Positions 37,947 to 45,635 of a stretch of DNA of 58,124 nucleotides are shown here, piece by piece. Made by a program: the position numbers and the translations under genes. The DNA lies in the NCBI GenBank assembly GCA_937991435.1, contig CALKPY010000061.1, positions 1 to 58,124 of the forward strand, in the 5' to 3' direction. Under the pieces are notes generated by a model, which did not search any database, was not told the origin of the DNA, and was given only the letters and a program-made list of their open reading frames with translations. Source of the DNA: an uncultured Acidimicrobiales bacterium. GTDB taxonomy: Bacteria > Actinomycetota > Acidimicrobiia > Acidimicrobiales > UBA10347. Numbering within the stretch: the stretch's first letter is position 1; each line of letters opens with the position of its first letter.

Positions 37947-39025
37947 CAACTTTAGGTTCTGGTAAGTACAAGATCGAGGTAGCGCCTGCAGGTGTCAATG
38001 GCCAACGGTTGCCGCCGATCGCTGATGTTTCTCGTGGGTTGGAGCGGTTGCGGTGGAATCGCAAGCTCGATGCGATTTCTTCGGCGATCGCCGAGTTCGT
38101 TGTGGTGCCGGATTGCTTTGACGATTTGTGCACGGTTCGCACGGTGTGGCATGAGCTGCGGGTCCGCCGTGATGGCCATATCGTTTGGGAAGGGCCGATC
38201 GTCGTCAAGAAAACCCGTCGCGGGTCAATGGAGTTGATCGCTTTCGATTTGTCATGGTGGCTGCAGCGAAGGTTTATCCCCGGCGGCGTCCTCATTGGGC
38301 AATCGTTGGACTTGGCGCAGATCGTGGACTTACTTGTCGCTGCTTCGTTGTCTCAAACTTTTTCGGGGTCACCGATGGACCCTGCGTTCCTTGGGTTCTT
38401 TTCATCTCGCAATGTGCAGATAACGGCGAACCCTTCTGTTGCGGCTACGAGTTACCGCTATGCGTTTGACGAGTTGCGGTCATGGGCGCAAACCGAACTC
38501 GATTGGACCGTCGTCAAGAGGGCGATGCTTGTCGGTAATCCGCCGGTGGAAGTGCGTTTGCCGAAATTGACATTGAATGACTTTCTAGGTGATCCCGAGA
38601 TTGTCGAGTCAGGCACGGATTACGCGACCGATGTGGTTGTGATCGGGGGCGACGGGCGCACAGTAGGGATTGCGTCTGTCGAATCAGTTCTTGGGATCCG
38701 GGTTCCTGCCCACTTGCGCGCTCAGGTCCGCGAGATCGTCCAAGATGTCTCGGACCAGGCGACCTTGCAGCTGATAGCTGAACAGATGATCCGGTTGCGT
38801 TACCCGTCACCCGTCGAAATCAAGATGGGCACGGGGGCTGCGCTTTCGCCAAAGGCCCCGGTTTGCATTGACCAGTTGATACCGGGAGCGATCGGCGAAG
38901 TGGACGTGACCGGGTTCTGTGCCGAGCGCACATTGCAGATGTCGGAATTGGTCAATCTCTCGGTGACTGTGACATCGAAGGGCGAGAAAGTCGCGACTGA
39001 TGTTCGGCCAGTAGTTACGGTGTGA
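37943..39025 (+). CDS. Minor tail protein
   Basis: A 360-residue protein starting at ATG 37943 (ATGA overlap; an in-frame GTG at 37910 is possible). Features ISSAIAEFVVVPDCFDDLC, IVWEGPIVVKKTRRGS, LIAFDLSWWLQRRF, then KLTLNDFLGDPEIVESGTDY and TDVVVIGGDGRTVG. This resembles the second minor tail/baseplate protein of actinophages that follows the distal-tail gene. It probably forms part of the tail tip. Confidence 0.75.
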   Translation: MTTLGSGKYKIEVAPAGVNGQRLPPIADVSRGLERLRWNRKLDAISSAIAEFVVVPDCFDDLCTVRTVWHELRVRRDGHIVWEGPIVVKKTRRGSMELIAFDLSWWLQRRFIPGGVLIGQSLDLAQIVDLLVAASLSQTFSGSPMDPAFLGFFSSRNVQITANPSVAATSYRYAFDELRSWAQTELDWTVVKRAMLVGNPPVEVRLPKLTLNDFLGDPEIVESGTDYATDVVVIGGDGRTVGIASVESVLGIRVPAHLRAQVREIVQDVSDQATLQLIAEQMIRLRYPSPVEIKMGTGAALSPKAPVCIDQLIPGAIGEVDVTGFCAERTLQMSELVNLSVTVTSKGEKVATDVRPVVTV

Positions 39026-39028
39026 ACC

Positions 39029-39175
39029 ATGGATGATCTCGATGCGCTCGTGACATCGGTCGCTGACCTTTCTCGCAGAACCCAATCGCTGAGCGAGGCG
39101 TTATCAGAATCCGCGAGGTTGTTGGCTGATGCGCTCGACAGGATCCACGAGTTAGAGAGACGTGCCTATGACTGA
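39029..39175 (+). CDS. Small coiled-coil protein
   Basis: A 48-residue protein made of one long heptad-like helix (DLDALVTSVADLSRRTQSLS, then LADALDRIHELERRA). It overlaps the next gene. Probably a small structural or assembly helper; not recognised. Confidence 0.5.
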   Translation: MDDLDALVTSVADLSRRTQSLSEALSESARLLADALDRIHELERRAYD

Positions 39176-39764
39176 TGTCGATGCTGATTATGAGTCGAAA
39201 CCAACGCGGCTTCTGGTGGTTGCCGCATCACAAAAAGCCGATATTGACGGATTCGATATTGCGTTGCTACACACGCGCGACGACTTGCTGGCGTACCTTT
39301 CCGACAGTTTCGAGGCGCCCGACACGGTTGAGGTCGACACGCCCGACCCCGACCCCGCCACCGGCGGCGTTGACGTGCACGACGGCGCTACCGATGAGCC
39401 ACCTGTTCGTGACATCAGCGACGAGCCTGCCGACGATGCAGGGCTGGATCAATTAGCGGCATGGCACGCCGAAGGACACCCGACGTTCTCGAAAGCGCAC
39501 CGCGTAGCGCTCGAGAAGCTCTTCTACCGGCTCGCTGATTACGACATGACGATGAGCAGGTCGTCAGGGTGCCCACCGTTGAGCTTCGCCGATTATGTCG
39601 TCGAAACCGAGCGGCACCCGGCAGGCGGCAGGATCTACGCTGTTCAACATGTTTCTATGGACGGCCGGCGGGTAGGCAAGGTCATAGTCGTTGGGCAAAA
39701 GGGGTCGACGGCGCAACACTCCATTACGTTCGGGCACGTCAAGGCAAGGCACGTGAACAGGTAA
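39168..39764 (+). CDS. Hypothetical tail-region protein
   Basis: A 198-residue protein (ATG 39168; GTG 39162 possible). Residues ~50-95 are very acidic with Asp-Pro repeats (TPDPDPATGGVDVHDGATDE). The C-terminal part is basic and mixed (RLADYDMTMSRSSG, GRRVGKVIVVGQKGS). Located among the tail genes; role unknown. Confidence 0.55.
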   Translation: MTDVDADYESKPTRLLVVAASQKADIDGFDIALLHTRDDLLAYLSDSFEAPDTVEVDTPDPDPATGGVDVHDGATDEPPVRDISDEPADDAGLDQLAAWHAEGHPTFSKAHRVALEKLFYRLADYDMTMSRSSGCPPLSFADYVVETERHPAGGRIYAVQHVSMDGRRVGKVIVVGQKGSTAQHSITFGHVKARHVNR

Positions 39765-39808
39765 CGACTATTGTGGGTGGCACCCATTGCCGCCGAAGGA
39801 GCGCACCC

Positions 39809-40468
39809 ATGCCGTCGCAGTTGTTGAGTGTTCAAATGTTGGACGATGAAGTCGAGCGGGTTCGTGCGGTTATCGCTGACCTGTCCGCGGTTGTTGGGGA
39901 TTGGCCTAAGCAGCTGGTGTTGGTTCGCAAGGTTGCAGAGTTGACTCAAGAGTCTGCGGCTGCGATGGCGGGCATGAAAACGGCGAGGTTCGCCGAGTTT
40001 GAGCGCGGTAACGTCGATGGCGGTGATGCTTCGTTGGATGAGCTTGCTGGAATTGTTGAGTTCGTCAAGGGCGCGTTTGATTTGGTGGTTGGGCCCGACT
40101 CGGATCCTGATTCGGTTCCGTTCGTCGCTGACGCTGACGACGTTGGCGATCTGATGGCGATGGACCATGGTTCGGGTGAACCGCCAACGATGCCAGACGG
40201 TGACCACGGTGGCGGGCTCGGGTTTGAAACGTGGAGTCCGGGGATGAATGGCGTCGACGCTGTGAATGTCGCTAAGTCGGAGCCTCACCGGAAGATTTTC
40301 CTAAAGGGTCTAGACCTGTTGGTTTGCCAGAACAGGCGTGGTCAATTGGTTGTCACCATCGGCGGCGAGCGGCTTCTGGGTCTTTCATCGGCCGAAGATG
40401 TTTGGAATGCTGTTGACATGGGCGGAATGGTCGCGGAACTCTGGTTGAGTCTTAACGGCGGTGACTGA
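39809..40468 (+). CDS. Hypothetical tail-region protein with helical N-terminus
   Basis: A 219-residue protein from ATG 39809, with AGGAGCGCACCC directly upstream, the same ribosome-site block as at 30706. Upstream TGGGTGGCACCCA is a small palindrome. The N-terminal ~80 residues are helical and include LTQESAAAMAGMKTARFAEF, a possible helix-turn-helix (XRE-like). A Gly/Asp-rich linker and a beta-rich C-terminus (LDLLVCQNRRGQLVVTIGG) follow. DNA-binding is only a possibility. Confidence 0.55.
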   Translation: MPSQLLSVQMLDDEVERVRAVIADLSAVVGDWPKQLVLVRKVAELTQESAAAMAGMKTARFAEFERGNVDGGDASLDELAGIVEFVKGAFDLVVGPDSDPDSVPFVADADDVGDLMAMDHGSGEPPTMPDGDHGGGLGFETWSPGMNGVDAVNVAKSEPHRKIFLKGLDLLVCQNRRGQLVVTIGGERLLGLSSAEDVWNAVDMGGMVAELWLSLNGGD

Positions 40469-40877
40469 ATCCCGAGACCAGATCGACGACGACGTGGCGG
40501 CGGCTGTCCGCGATCTGATAACTACCGCTGACGTTCTCGAATCGAAACTTGGGCATTTAGATGCGCAGATCGACGCGCACATGCACAAGGCTGACATGGG
40601 GTTGAAACGGTTGCGGTCAGCGCGTATTGCTATGGTCGAAAATATCGAAACGATGAGACGGCGCGCCGAAGCGATCGAGGTCGCACGCGAGATGCGTCTG
40701 GCCCCTTGGACAATCACAACAACAGGAGAACAGCAACATGGCGAAGAAATTGGTTTTGCCACCACAACCGAGTCTGGTGGGTCCGTCAGGGGCGACGATC
40801 GGATCGAAACGGGTGACGGCGAAAACACCGAAGCCGAAAACACCGAAGGCGAAAACACCGAAGCAGGTCCGACCTGA
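40461..40877 (+). CDS. Hypothetical coiled-coil protein overlapping the next gene
   Basis: A 138-residue protein from GTG 40461. A long coiled helix (ESKLGHLDAQIDAHMHKADM, RRRAEAIEVAREM) is followed by a low-complexity acidic tail with three ENTE(A/G) repeats. The last 140 bases overlap the gene at 40738 in another frame; the tandem repeat at 40818 is read in both. Confidence 0.55.
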   Translation: MTESRDQIDDDVAAAVRDLITTADVLESKLGHLDAQIDAHMHKADMGLKRLRSARIAMVENIETMRRRAEAIEVAREMRLAPWTITTTGEQQHGEEIGFATTTESGGSVRGDDRIETGDGENTEAENTEGENTEAGPT

Positions 40878-41100
40878 TTCGTTGGGTCTTCACGCCGGCG
40901 ATTTGAGGATTGTTCACTGCAATAGCGGCGGGTGTCCGCACCCGATCCACATTTTGGAGTTCAACGGGAAACGATGGGGACAGGTCGACAATCTTGACCC
41001 GCGGGCCGTGGGTTTGATTGGGGCGTTGCTGCACACGGGGAACCTGCAGGTCGAGATGCAATCATTGGGTGGCCAGGTGCAAGAATCAAGCACTGACTAA
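40738..41100 (+). CDS. Hypothetical basic protein with KTPK repeats
   Basis: A 120-residue protein from ATG 40738 with GGAG nine bases upstream. The N-terminal ~45 residues are basic with KTPKPKTPKAKTPK, then a globular part (NSGGCPHPIHILEFNGKRWG). The basic tail suggests nucleic-acid or membrane contact. Most of the basic part is encoded by the same DNA as the acidic tail of the previous gene. Confidence 0.6.
   Translation: MAKKLVLPPQPSLVGPSGATIGSKRVTAKTPKPKTPKAKTPKQVRPDSLGLHAGDLRIVHCNSGGCPHPIHILEFNGKRWGQVDNLDPRAVGLIGALLHTGNLQVEMQSLGGQVQESSTD
40818..40862 (+). repeat. Three tandem 15-bp repeats coding in two frames
   Basis: GGCGAAAACACCGAA at 40818, GCCGAAAACACCGAA at 40833 and GGCGAAAACACCGAA at 40848. 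In one frame they give ENTE(A/G) units, in the other KTPK(P/A) units, so one expansion event lengthened two overlapping proteins. Confidence 0.85.
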
Positions 41101-41115
41101 CAAAGGAAATTGGGC

Positions 41116-42045
41116 ATGGACCTATCCAAGAAAAATGATCGTGGTGGGCAGTGGAACCCGACCCCGCCGCTTGCCGGGGTGACGCCAGTGTTGGCGCCGC
41201 CTACCGGAGCCAAGGAACAGTTTTTCAACGCTGTTGAATGGATGAACTTTCGCGAAGCAGCGGTGCGTGATGATTCGATTCCCGAAGACAAGTGGTTCAC
41301 TGCTGAAGATACCGAATGGCCATTTGAGTTGGCGTCTCGGATCGAGGGCATTGACCCTGACCCCGGGCCGATTCTCCGCAAGTGGATCACTTTCACTCGC
41401 GAGGTTTATCAGTGCACCCGCATTGAGGCCGGCGCTCAGATCGTGGGCATGGATTCGGCGTGGCAGTTGGCGCACGAGACAACTCAGTGGGCGCATTCAG
41501 CGCCGGGTGTTTCGTTGGCGAAAGATGTTCGCCGTGTCGACAATGACATCGATGATGACATCATCACGTGGCAGTTCACGTTGGGTGTTCGGATGACGCA
41601 TCGGATCGACGAAGCGATGGATGTCAACTTTGCCGAGAAGTTCCACTGGCAAAAGTGGCGGGCTGCGCTCGATGATGGCGACGACGATGGCTTGTATGGG
41701 TGGCGGTTGGAGAAAGTCATCGAACATTTGACGGGCGTCGATTGTGCGGTGACGACGACGTACGGCAAGGCAGGTTCGCCAGCGATGGACAACTACCCGC
41801 AAGGCCATGCGTTCTTTTGGGTGTTGATGATGTTGCGTGCATCGCTGATGTTGAACGGGCGCGGCGTCGATCGTGTGTTGCGGTTGACCGGCAGGTGGGG
41901 TGGCCTGTTGCGGATGGTTGCTTCGGTCCACGACGAGGCGTCAATGTGGGCTGGCGACGAGCTGGCTATGGCCATGTTGGATGATGACAGCCCAATTTGG
42001 GCTGCTGTGGATGCGGCGAAAGCAAGCGGCTGGCCGAAGGTCTGA
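41116..42045 (+). CDS. Hypothetical protein (weakly PAP2/haloperoxidase-like)
   Basis: A 309-residue, mainly helical protein from ATG 41116 with AAGGA eight bases upstream. Mid region: EWPFELASRIEGIDPDPG, AHETTQWAHSAPG. Near the C-terminus, DNYPQGHAFFW followed by RMVASVHDEASMWAGDEL recalls the PSGHA and R-x5-H-x3-D motifs of PAP2-type phosphatases/haloperoxidases, but residues differ and the match is weak. Function open. Confidence 0.55.
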   Translation: MDLSKKNDRGGQWNPTPPLAGVTPVLAPPTGAKEQFFNAVEWMNFREAAVRDDSIPEDKWFTAEDTEWPFELASRIEGIDPDPGPILRKWITFTREVYQCTRIEAGAQIVGMDSAWQLAHETTQWAHSAPGVSLAKDVRRVDNDIDDDIITWQFTLGVRMTHRIDEAMDVNFAEKFHWQKWRAALDDGDDDGLYGWRLEKVIEHLTGVDCAVTTTYGKAGSPAMDNYPQGHAFFWVLMMLRASLMLNGRGVDRVLRLTGRWGGLLRMVASVHDEASMWAGDELAMAMLDDDSPIWAAVDAAKASGWPKV

Positions 42046-42425
42046 TGGTTAGTTCGGGGCAGTGTCCGGCTTGCGGGTCTTTGACTGGCGCTCATCTTCG
42101 TGGGTGCAGTCAAGGTGCCGCAGCTGGCCATGCCTTGGGCGGCAGGAAGCGGCGCAGGTCATCTGACGATTGGCGGCGTTTCGAGGCGAATGGGTTAGCT
42201 GTTGAGTCTGGTGGTTGCGGGCGTTGCGGTGCGTTGGGCATGTTGCCGTGGTTCGACTGTCACCATCGGGTGACGGTGCAGCTGGGTTTGTCTCGCGGGT
42301 GGGGTTGGGATGAGATCGATGACGAGTCGAATCTTGTGGTGTTGTGTCGTGGGTGTCATGGGTGGGTTCATGCTGGTGTCAATTTTGATGCGGCTGTAGC
42401 GGACGGGTTTCTTATCAATTTCTAG
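42045..42425 (+). CDS. HNH endonuclease
   Basis: A 126-residue protein; ATG overlaps the previous TGA. CPACGSL and CGRCGAL form an N-terminal zinc pair; FDCHHRVTV is the beta-beta-alpha metal core with catalytic His; ESNLVVLCRGCHGWVH is the final N-x8-H part. The last residue codon and TAG stop lie in module C. In phages such enzymes assist packaging or act as homing nucleases; position at the end of the tail operon does not decide which. Confidence 0.85.
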   Translation: MVSSGQCPACGSLTGAHLRGCSQGAAAGHALGGRKRRRSSDDWRRFEANGLAVESGGCGRCGALGMLPWFDCHHRVTVQLGLSRGWGWDEIDDESNLVVLCRGCHGWVHAGVNFDAAVADGFLINF

Positions 42426-42491
42426 TTTGGTGTTGGGTTGGTTCTAGTTTGGTGTAGTCTTGTGTTTGCCAGACGATCTAAGGAGACCAAC
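42422..42491 (+). promoter_or_regulatory. Dispersed promoter/RBS module, copy C
   Basis: Same as copy B over the whole module (duplicated CTAGTTTGGTGT, TAGTCT, AAGGAGACC), ending at ATGGCAAC. It separates the tail operon from the replication operon and so may be an early promoter. Its TAG is the stop codon of the HNH gene. Confidence 0.7.
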
Positions 42492-42710
42492 ATGGCAACA
42501 CACTTTCGAGGCTTCGAACTGTCCGAGGGTTCCGATCCAGAGGTCGGCGACGTTCTGTTCCGATCCGACTGGCCGGATTATCGGCACTTCGTTTGGTCGG
42601 CGCATGGTTTCATTCAACGCGCCATTTTCCGTGGAAGCAATAGAAGAAGACGTGGTGGATTGGGCCGAAGAATGTTCGCGCAATCGGCGACAAACTCGGT
42701 GTCGCCATAG
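42492..42710 (+). CDS. Hypothetical protein, possibly truncated by frameshift
   Basis: A 72-residue frame starting MATHFRGFELSEGSD at the ATG of module C. The first ~45 residues look protein-like (PEVGDVLFRSDWPDYRHFVW), while the end becomes arginine-rich and random, and another frame then looks coding. The true gene may be shorter or continue through a frame change (see 42605). Confidence 0.45.
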   Translation: MATHFRGFELSEGSDPEVGDVLFRSDWPDYRHFVWSAHGFIQRAIFRGSNRRRRGGLGRRMFAQSATNSVSP

Positions 42711-42838
42711 GCGACCTAGTGATGCAGCTCGACCCGCTGACATCGGCCGAGCAATCTACGGCGGCGACGATCATTGCGATGCGCGCATCAGACCACGTTT
42801 TCAAGTTCACCGGTAGCGGGCATGAACTGACCAACTGA
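42605..42838 (+). pseudogene. Apparently frameshifted gene
   Basis: From ATG 42605 one frame reads MVSFNAPFSVEAIEEDVVDW and then degenerates. From about 42675 the next frame (-2/+1) reads RAIGDKLGVAIGDLVMQLDP and ends properly at 42838 (SGHELTN). Both halves are protein-like, suggesting a gene broken by an indel or a sequencing error near 42665-42680. If the second half is separate, its first start is GTG 42719 or ATG 42722. Confidence 0.4.
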
Positions 42839-42870
42839 CCATTTCAACAACCGAAAGCAGGACCATAACC

Positions 42871-43158
42871 ATGGCCAAAAAAGCAAACGAAAAAATGCTC
42901 ACCGTCCTAATGGACACAACAGACCACGCCGAACTCAAGCAGTTCGCATCCGACATAGGGCTATCAGTCACAGCGCTGGTGCGATCAATGTGCCGGTGGG
43001 CAGTCGCTAACCCAACCCGAGTTGGGTGGACACCAGAGACCGAGTTCATGCCATTAGGCGAAGGCCAATCGCCGGTTTCTGAACGACAGATCCAGATACT
43101 ACGAACTGCCGCATCAGACGTGGCCGGCGTGGCTGATTCGTTTACCCCGAACCGATGA
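42871..43158 (+). CDS. Ribbon-helix-helix-type small protein
   Basis: A 95-residue protein. Residues ~8-45 (MLTVLMDTTDHAELKQFASD, IGLSVTALVRSMCRW) match a strand-helix-helix DNA-binding fold. It is the first intact gene of the replication operon and overlaps the helicase by four bases; it may autoregulate the block. Confidence 0.65.
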   Translation: MAKKANEKMLTVLMDTTDHAELKQFASDIGLSVTALVRSMCRWAVANPTRVGWTPETEFMPLGEGQSPVSERQIQILRTAASDVAGVADSFTPNR

Positions 43159-44636
43159 AACTCACACCAGAACAGCAAACCGTTATCGATTTGTTCGGCA
43201 AAGGCGAAGACGTAGCAGTCACAGCTGGTGCAGGCACAGGCAAAACGTCGACGCTGATCGAAGCGGCGAAGAACACAAAATTGTCGGGCGTGTACGTGGC
43301 ATTCAACAAAGCGGTGCAGTTAGAAGCCACCGAAAAGTTCGGTGGGAACGTGACAGCAATGACCGCTCATGGAATGGCGATGAAAGCAGGCGGTCACAGG
43401 TACAGGCACCGACTCGGCGCGAAGCGGATGAAGACGGTAGCCATTGTCGAAAAGCTCGATGTTCCTGACGTGACTGTGTGGTTCGAAGATTCGCGTGATG
43501 GCGCCAAACAATTTGACGCCGAGTTCATCGCTGGGTTGGTCATGCGTACTGTCGAGAACTTTTGTCGCTCCGACGCTCGCGACATTGACGGATCGCACGT
43601 ACCGCGGGTCGACGGGCTCGACGCCGAGAACCAATGGTCACACAACCAACAGGTCGCAGGCGTTGTGGCGCCTATCGCGCGCAAGGCGTGGTGGAAAGAC
43701 CTGTCTAAGTTCGACGGCGACCTGCGGTTCAGTCACGACCATTACCTGAAGGCATTTCAGCTGTCCGAATCGCCCGACAAAATGGGAGTTGGGTTCGTGA
43801 TGGTCGACGAAGCGCAGGATTTGTCGCCGTGCATGGTGGACGTGTTCAAGCGAATGCATGACAAAGGCACTCAGATCGTGGCGGTAGGCGACTCAAATCA
43901 GGCGATCTACAAATGGCGGGGCGCCGTCGACGCCATGGGCATGATCGAAACCGCCGAGCAGGCCGAGCTATCGCATTGCTGGCGATTCGGGCCAGAGATC
44001 GCGGTTCCTGTGAACGCAATGCTCGACCGATTGGGCTCGGATCTCCGGTTAGTGGGTCGCGGCAGTCAGGGCAAGGTCGGGCAATGCCCGGACGCTCGAG
44101 CTGTGCTGGCCAGATCGAACGCGCGGTTGGTCGTGGATGCGATCAATGCGATGAAGAATGATGTGAGGTTCGCGATTGTTGGGAATATGCCGACCGAAGT
44201 TTCGCGGTTCGCCGAATCGGCACGAAACCTGATGGCAGGGCGAAAGGCGTTCCACCCCGAGCTGGCTTGGGCTCAGTCGTGGGGCGAAGTTCTGGCCTAC
44301 GTCGAGCAGGACATGTTAGGCGCCGACCTCGCAGCGATGGTCACAATAATTGAGGATCACGGCGTGGATCCGGTTCTGGACTCGATGCGTGCCGCTCGCG
44401 ATGAAGGGTCGGCTGACGTGGTGTTTTCAACGATGCACGCATCGAAAGGCCGCGAGTGGCCCGAGGTCCGGTTGTGCGGCGATTATCGGCGCAAGGAAGA
44501 CGGGACACCTGATCTCGACCGGGCCGAGTTCCGGTTGTACTACGTGGCCGCTTCGCGCGCGATGTCCACACTAGACATCGACGAATGTCTCGACGTTTTC
44601 TACCCGAAACCAACCCCGACAATGAAAGTGAAATGA
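43155..44636 (+). CDS. UvrD/Rep-like superfamily 1 DNA helicase
   Basis: A 493-residue helicase. VTAGAGTGKTST is Walker A (about residue 25); MVDEAQDLSP is motif II; VGDSNQAIYKWRGA is motif III; STMHASKGREWPEV is motif V and YYVAASRAM is motif VI. All SF1A motifs are present, with a shortened middle compared with UvrD. In phages such helicases unwind DNA for replication or recombination. Start ATG overlaps the previous stop. Confidence 0.9.
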   Translation: MKLTPEQQTVIDLFGKGEDVAVTAGAGTGKTSTLIEAAKNTKLSGVYVAFNKAVQLEATEKFGGNVTAMTAHGMAMKAGGHRYRHRLGAKRMKTVAIVEKLDVPDVTVWFEDSRDGAKQFDAEFIAGLVMRTVENFCRSDARDIDGSHVPRVDGLDAENQWSHNQQVAGVVAPIARKAWWKDLSKFDGDLRFSHDHYLKAFQLSESPDKMGVGFVMVDEAQDLSPCMVDVFKRMHDKGTQIVAVGDSNQAIYKWRGAVDAMGMIETAEQAELSHCWRFGPEIAVPVNAMLDRLGSDLRLVGRGSQGKVGQCPDARAVLARSNARLVVDAINAMKNDVRFAIVGNMPTEVSRFAESARNLMAGRKAFHPELAWAQSWGEVLAYVEQDMLGADLAAMVTIIEDHGVDPVLDSMRAARDEGSADVVFSTMHASKGREWPEVRLCGDYRRKEDGTPDLDRAEFRLYYVAASRAMSTLDIDECLDVFYPKPTPTMKVK

Positions 44637-45271
44637 TGACCGATCAAACATCAACGCTGCCCGCCGAGGTAGCCGTGTCCGACGAGCAATACGAATCGTG
44701 GGTAGCGCTGGCCGACACCGATGAGGTGTGTGACGCTGACCCCGATGTGGCGGTACAAGCTGAACACGCTCACGCTGCAGGCCGCATGTTGCGGATCCTA
44801 AAATATATGAAGGCTCGACGGGCGTTCGAAATGGATCCGATCGTGGCGACCATTGCCGATCTCAAAGAGCAAGAAGCGTCGGTTGCTAAAAAGTGGGACC
44901 GTCGTATCGCGTGGTTCGAAACGCAACTTGGTTACTGGCACGCCCGCGAGTTCGCCAAAGATCCCAAGTTGACTTCGATCGAGCTTCCCGGAGGCGTGCT
45001 CCGGTCGAAAAAGCAGACACCGAAGGTTCTGGTCACGGATGCGGCGAAGCTCCAATCTCATTTGGATTCATTGACGGGCGACGAGTTGCCGTCATGGGCT
45101 TCGCGTAAAACGACGACGACTTTGGCAAAGAACGAACTGAAATCAGCTGTTAAGGACAAGAGGGTTAGGTCCACCGACTTGGGCCTGGTTGATCTCGACG
45201 GATGCCGGATCCCCGGTGTCATTGTCACTGCGCCAACGGCCGCTGACCGTAACTATTGGCCCGAGTTCTGA
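44633..45271 (+). CDS. Gam-like / Gp157-type host-nuclease inhibitor
   Basis: A 212-residue protein from ATG 44633 (a second ATG follows at once). A helical first half is followed by RRIAWFETQLGYWHAREFA and TSIELPGGVLRSKKQTPKV, a pattern of Mu Gam/siphovirus Gp157-like proteins that coat DNA ends and block host exonucleases. It sits beside the helicase and RecT-like genes, fitting a recombination module. Confidence 0.65.
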   Translation: MMTDQTSTLPAEVAVSDEQYESWVALADTDEVCDADPDVAVQAEHAHAAGRMLRILKYMKARRAFEMDPIVATIADLKEQEASVAKKWDRRIAWFETQLGYWHAREFAKDPKLTSIELPGGVLRSKKQTPKVLVTDAAKLQSHLDSLTGDELPSWASRKTTTTLAKNELKSAVKDKRVRSTDLGLVDLDGCRIPGVIVTAPTAADRNYWPEF

Positions 45272-45600
45272 TGTCGTCTGCGCCGTTCGTTCGTGGCTCT
45301 GAAACGTCGCGTGCCGCTGCAGATTCGGTCGTCGACGAAGTCCGTTCGATGAAAGAAACGATCTACGATCTCATGGCTGCAGCCGGCGCGCATGGGATGA
45401 CTTGCTCGCAAGTTGAACAGATTATGACTCACCGCCAGCATCAATCCATTTCGGCTCGGATCCGCGGGCTGGTGCTCGACGGCCGGATAGCTGACTCGGG
45501 CAGGAAACGGCCCGGTGCGTCTGGCCGGAACCAGCGCGTGTACGTCGTTGCGTCCGAGTCTCCGCAGGGCGCACTTTTCGCACCCGATGAATTGTCCTGA
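45271..45600 (+). CDS. Winged-helix DNA-binding protein
   Basis: A 109-residue protein; ATG overlaps the previous TGA. GMTCSQVEQIMTHRQHQSIS and SARIRGLVLDGRIADSGRKR with RVYVVAS form a typical small winged helix as found in phage replication or repressor accessory proteins. Target unknown. Confidence 0.7.
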   Translation: MSSAPFVRGSETSRAAADSVVDEVRSMKETIYDLMAAAGAHGMTCSQVEQIMTHRQHQSISARIRGLVLDGRIADSGRKRPGASGRNQRVYVVASESPQGALFAPDELS

Positions 45601-45635
45601 AACCCAATACTCACACCCATCTAAGGAGTTACAAA

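Noticed and set aside
40818-40862. CRISPR-like short repeat array
   Set aside because: The three 15-bp units are directly tandem without spacers and lie in coding sequence; no other regularly spaced repeat array is visible.
41116-42045. Confident PAP2 phosphatase/haloperoxidase call
   Set aside because: Only PQGHA and a loose R...H...D pattern are present; the K-x6-RP motif is missing, so I left it as hypothetical.
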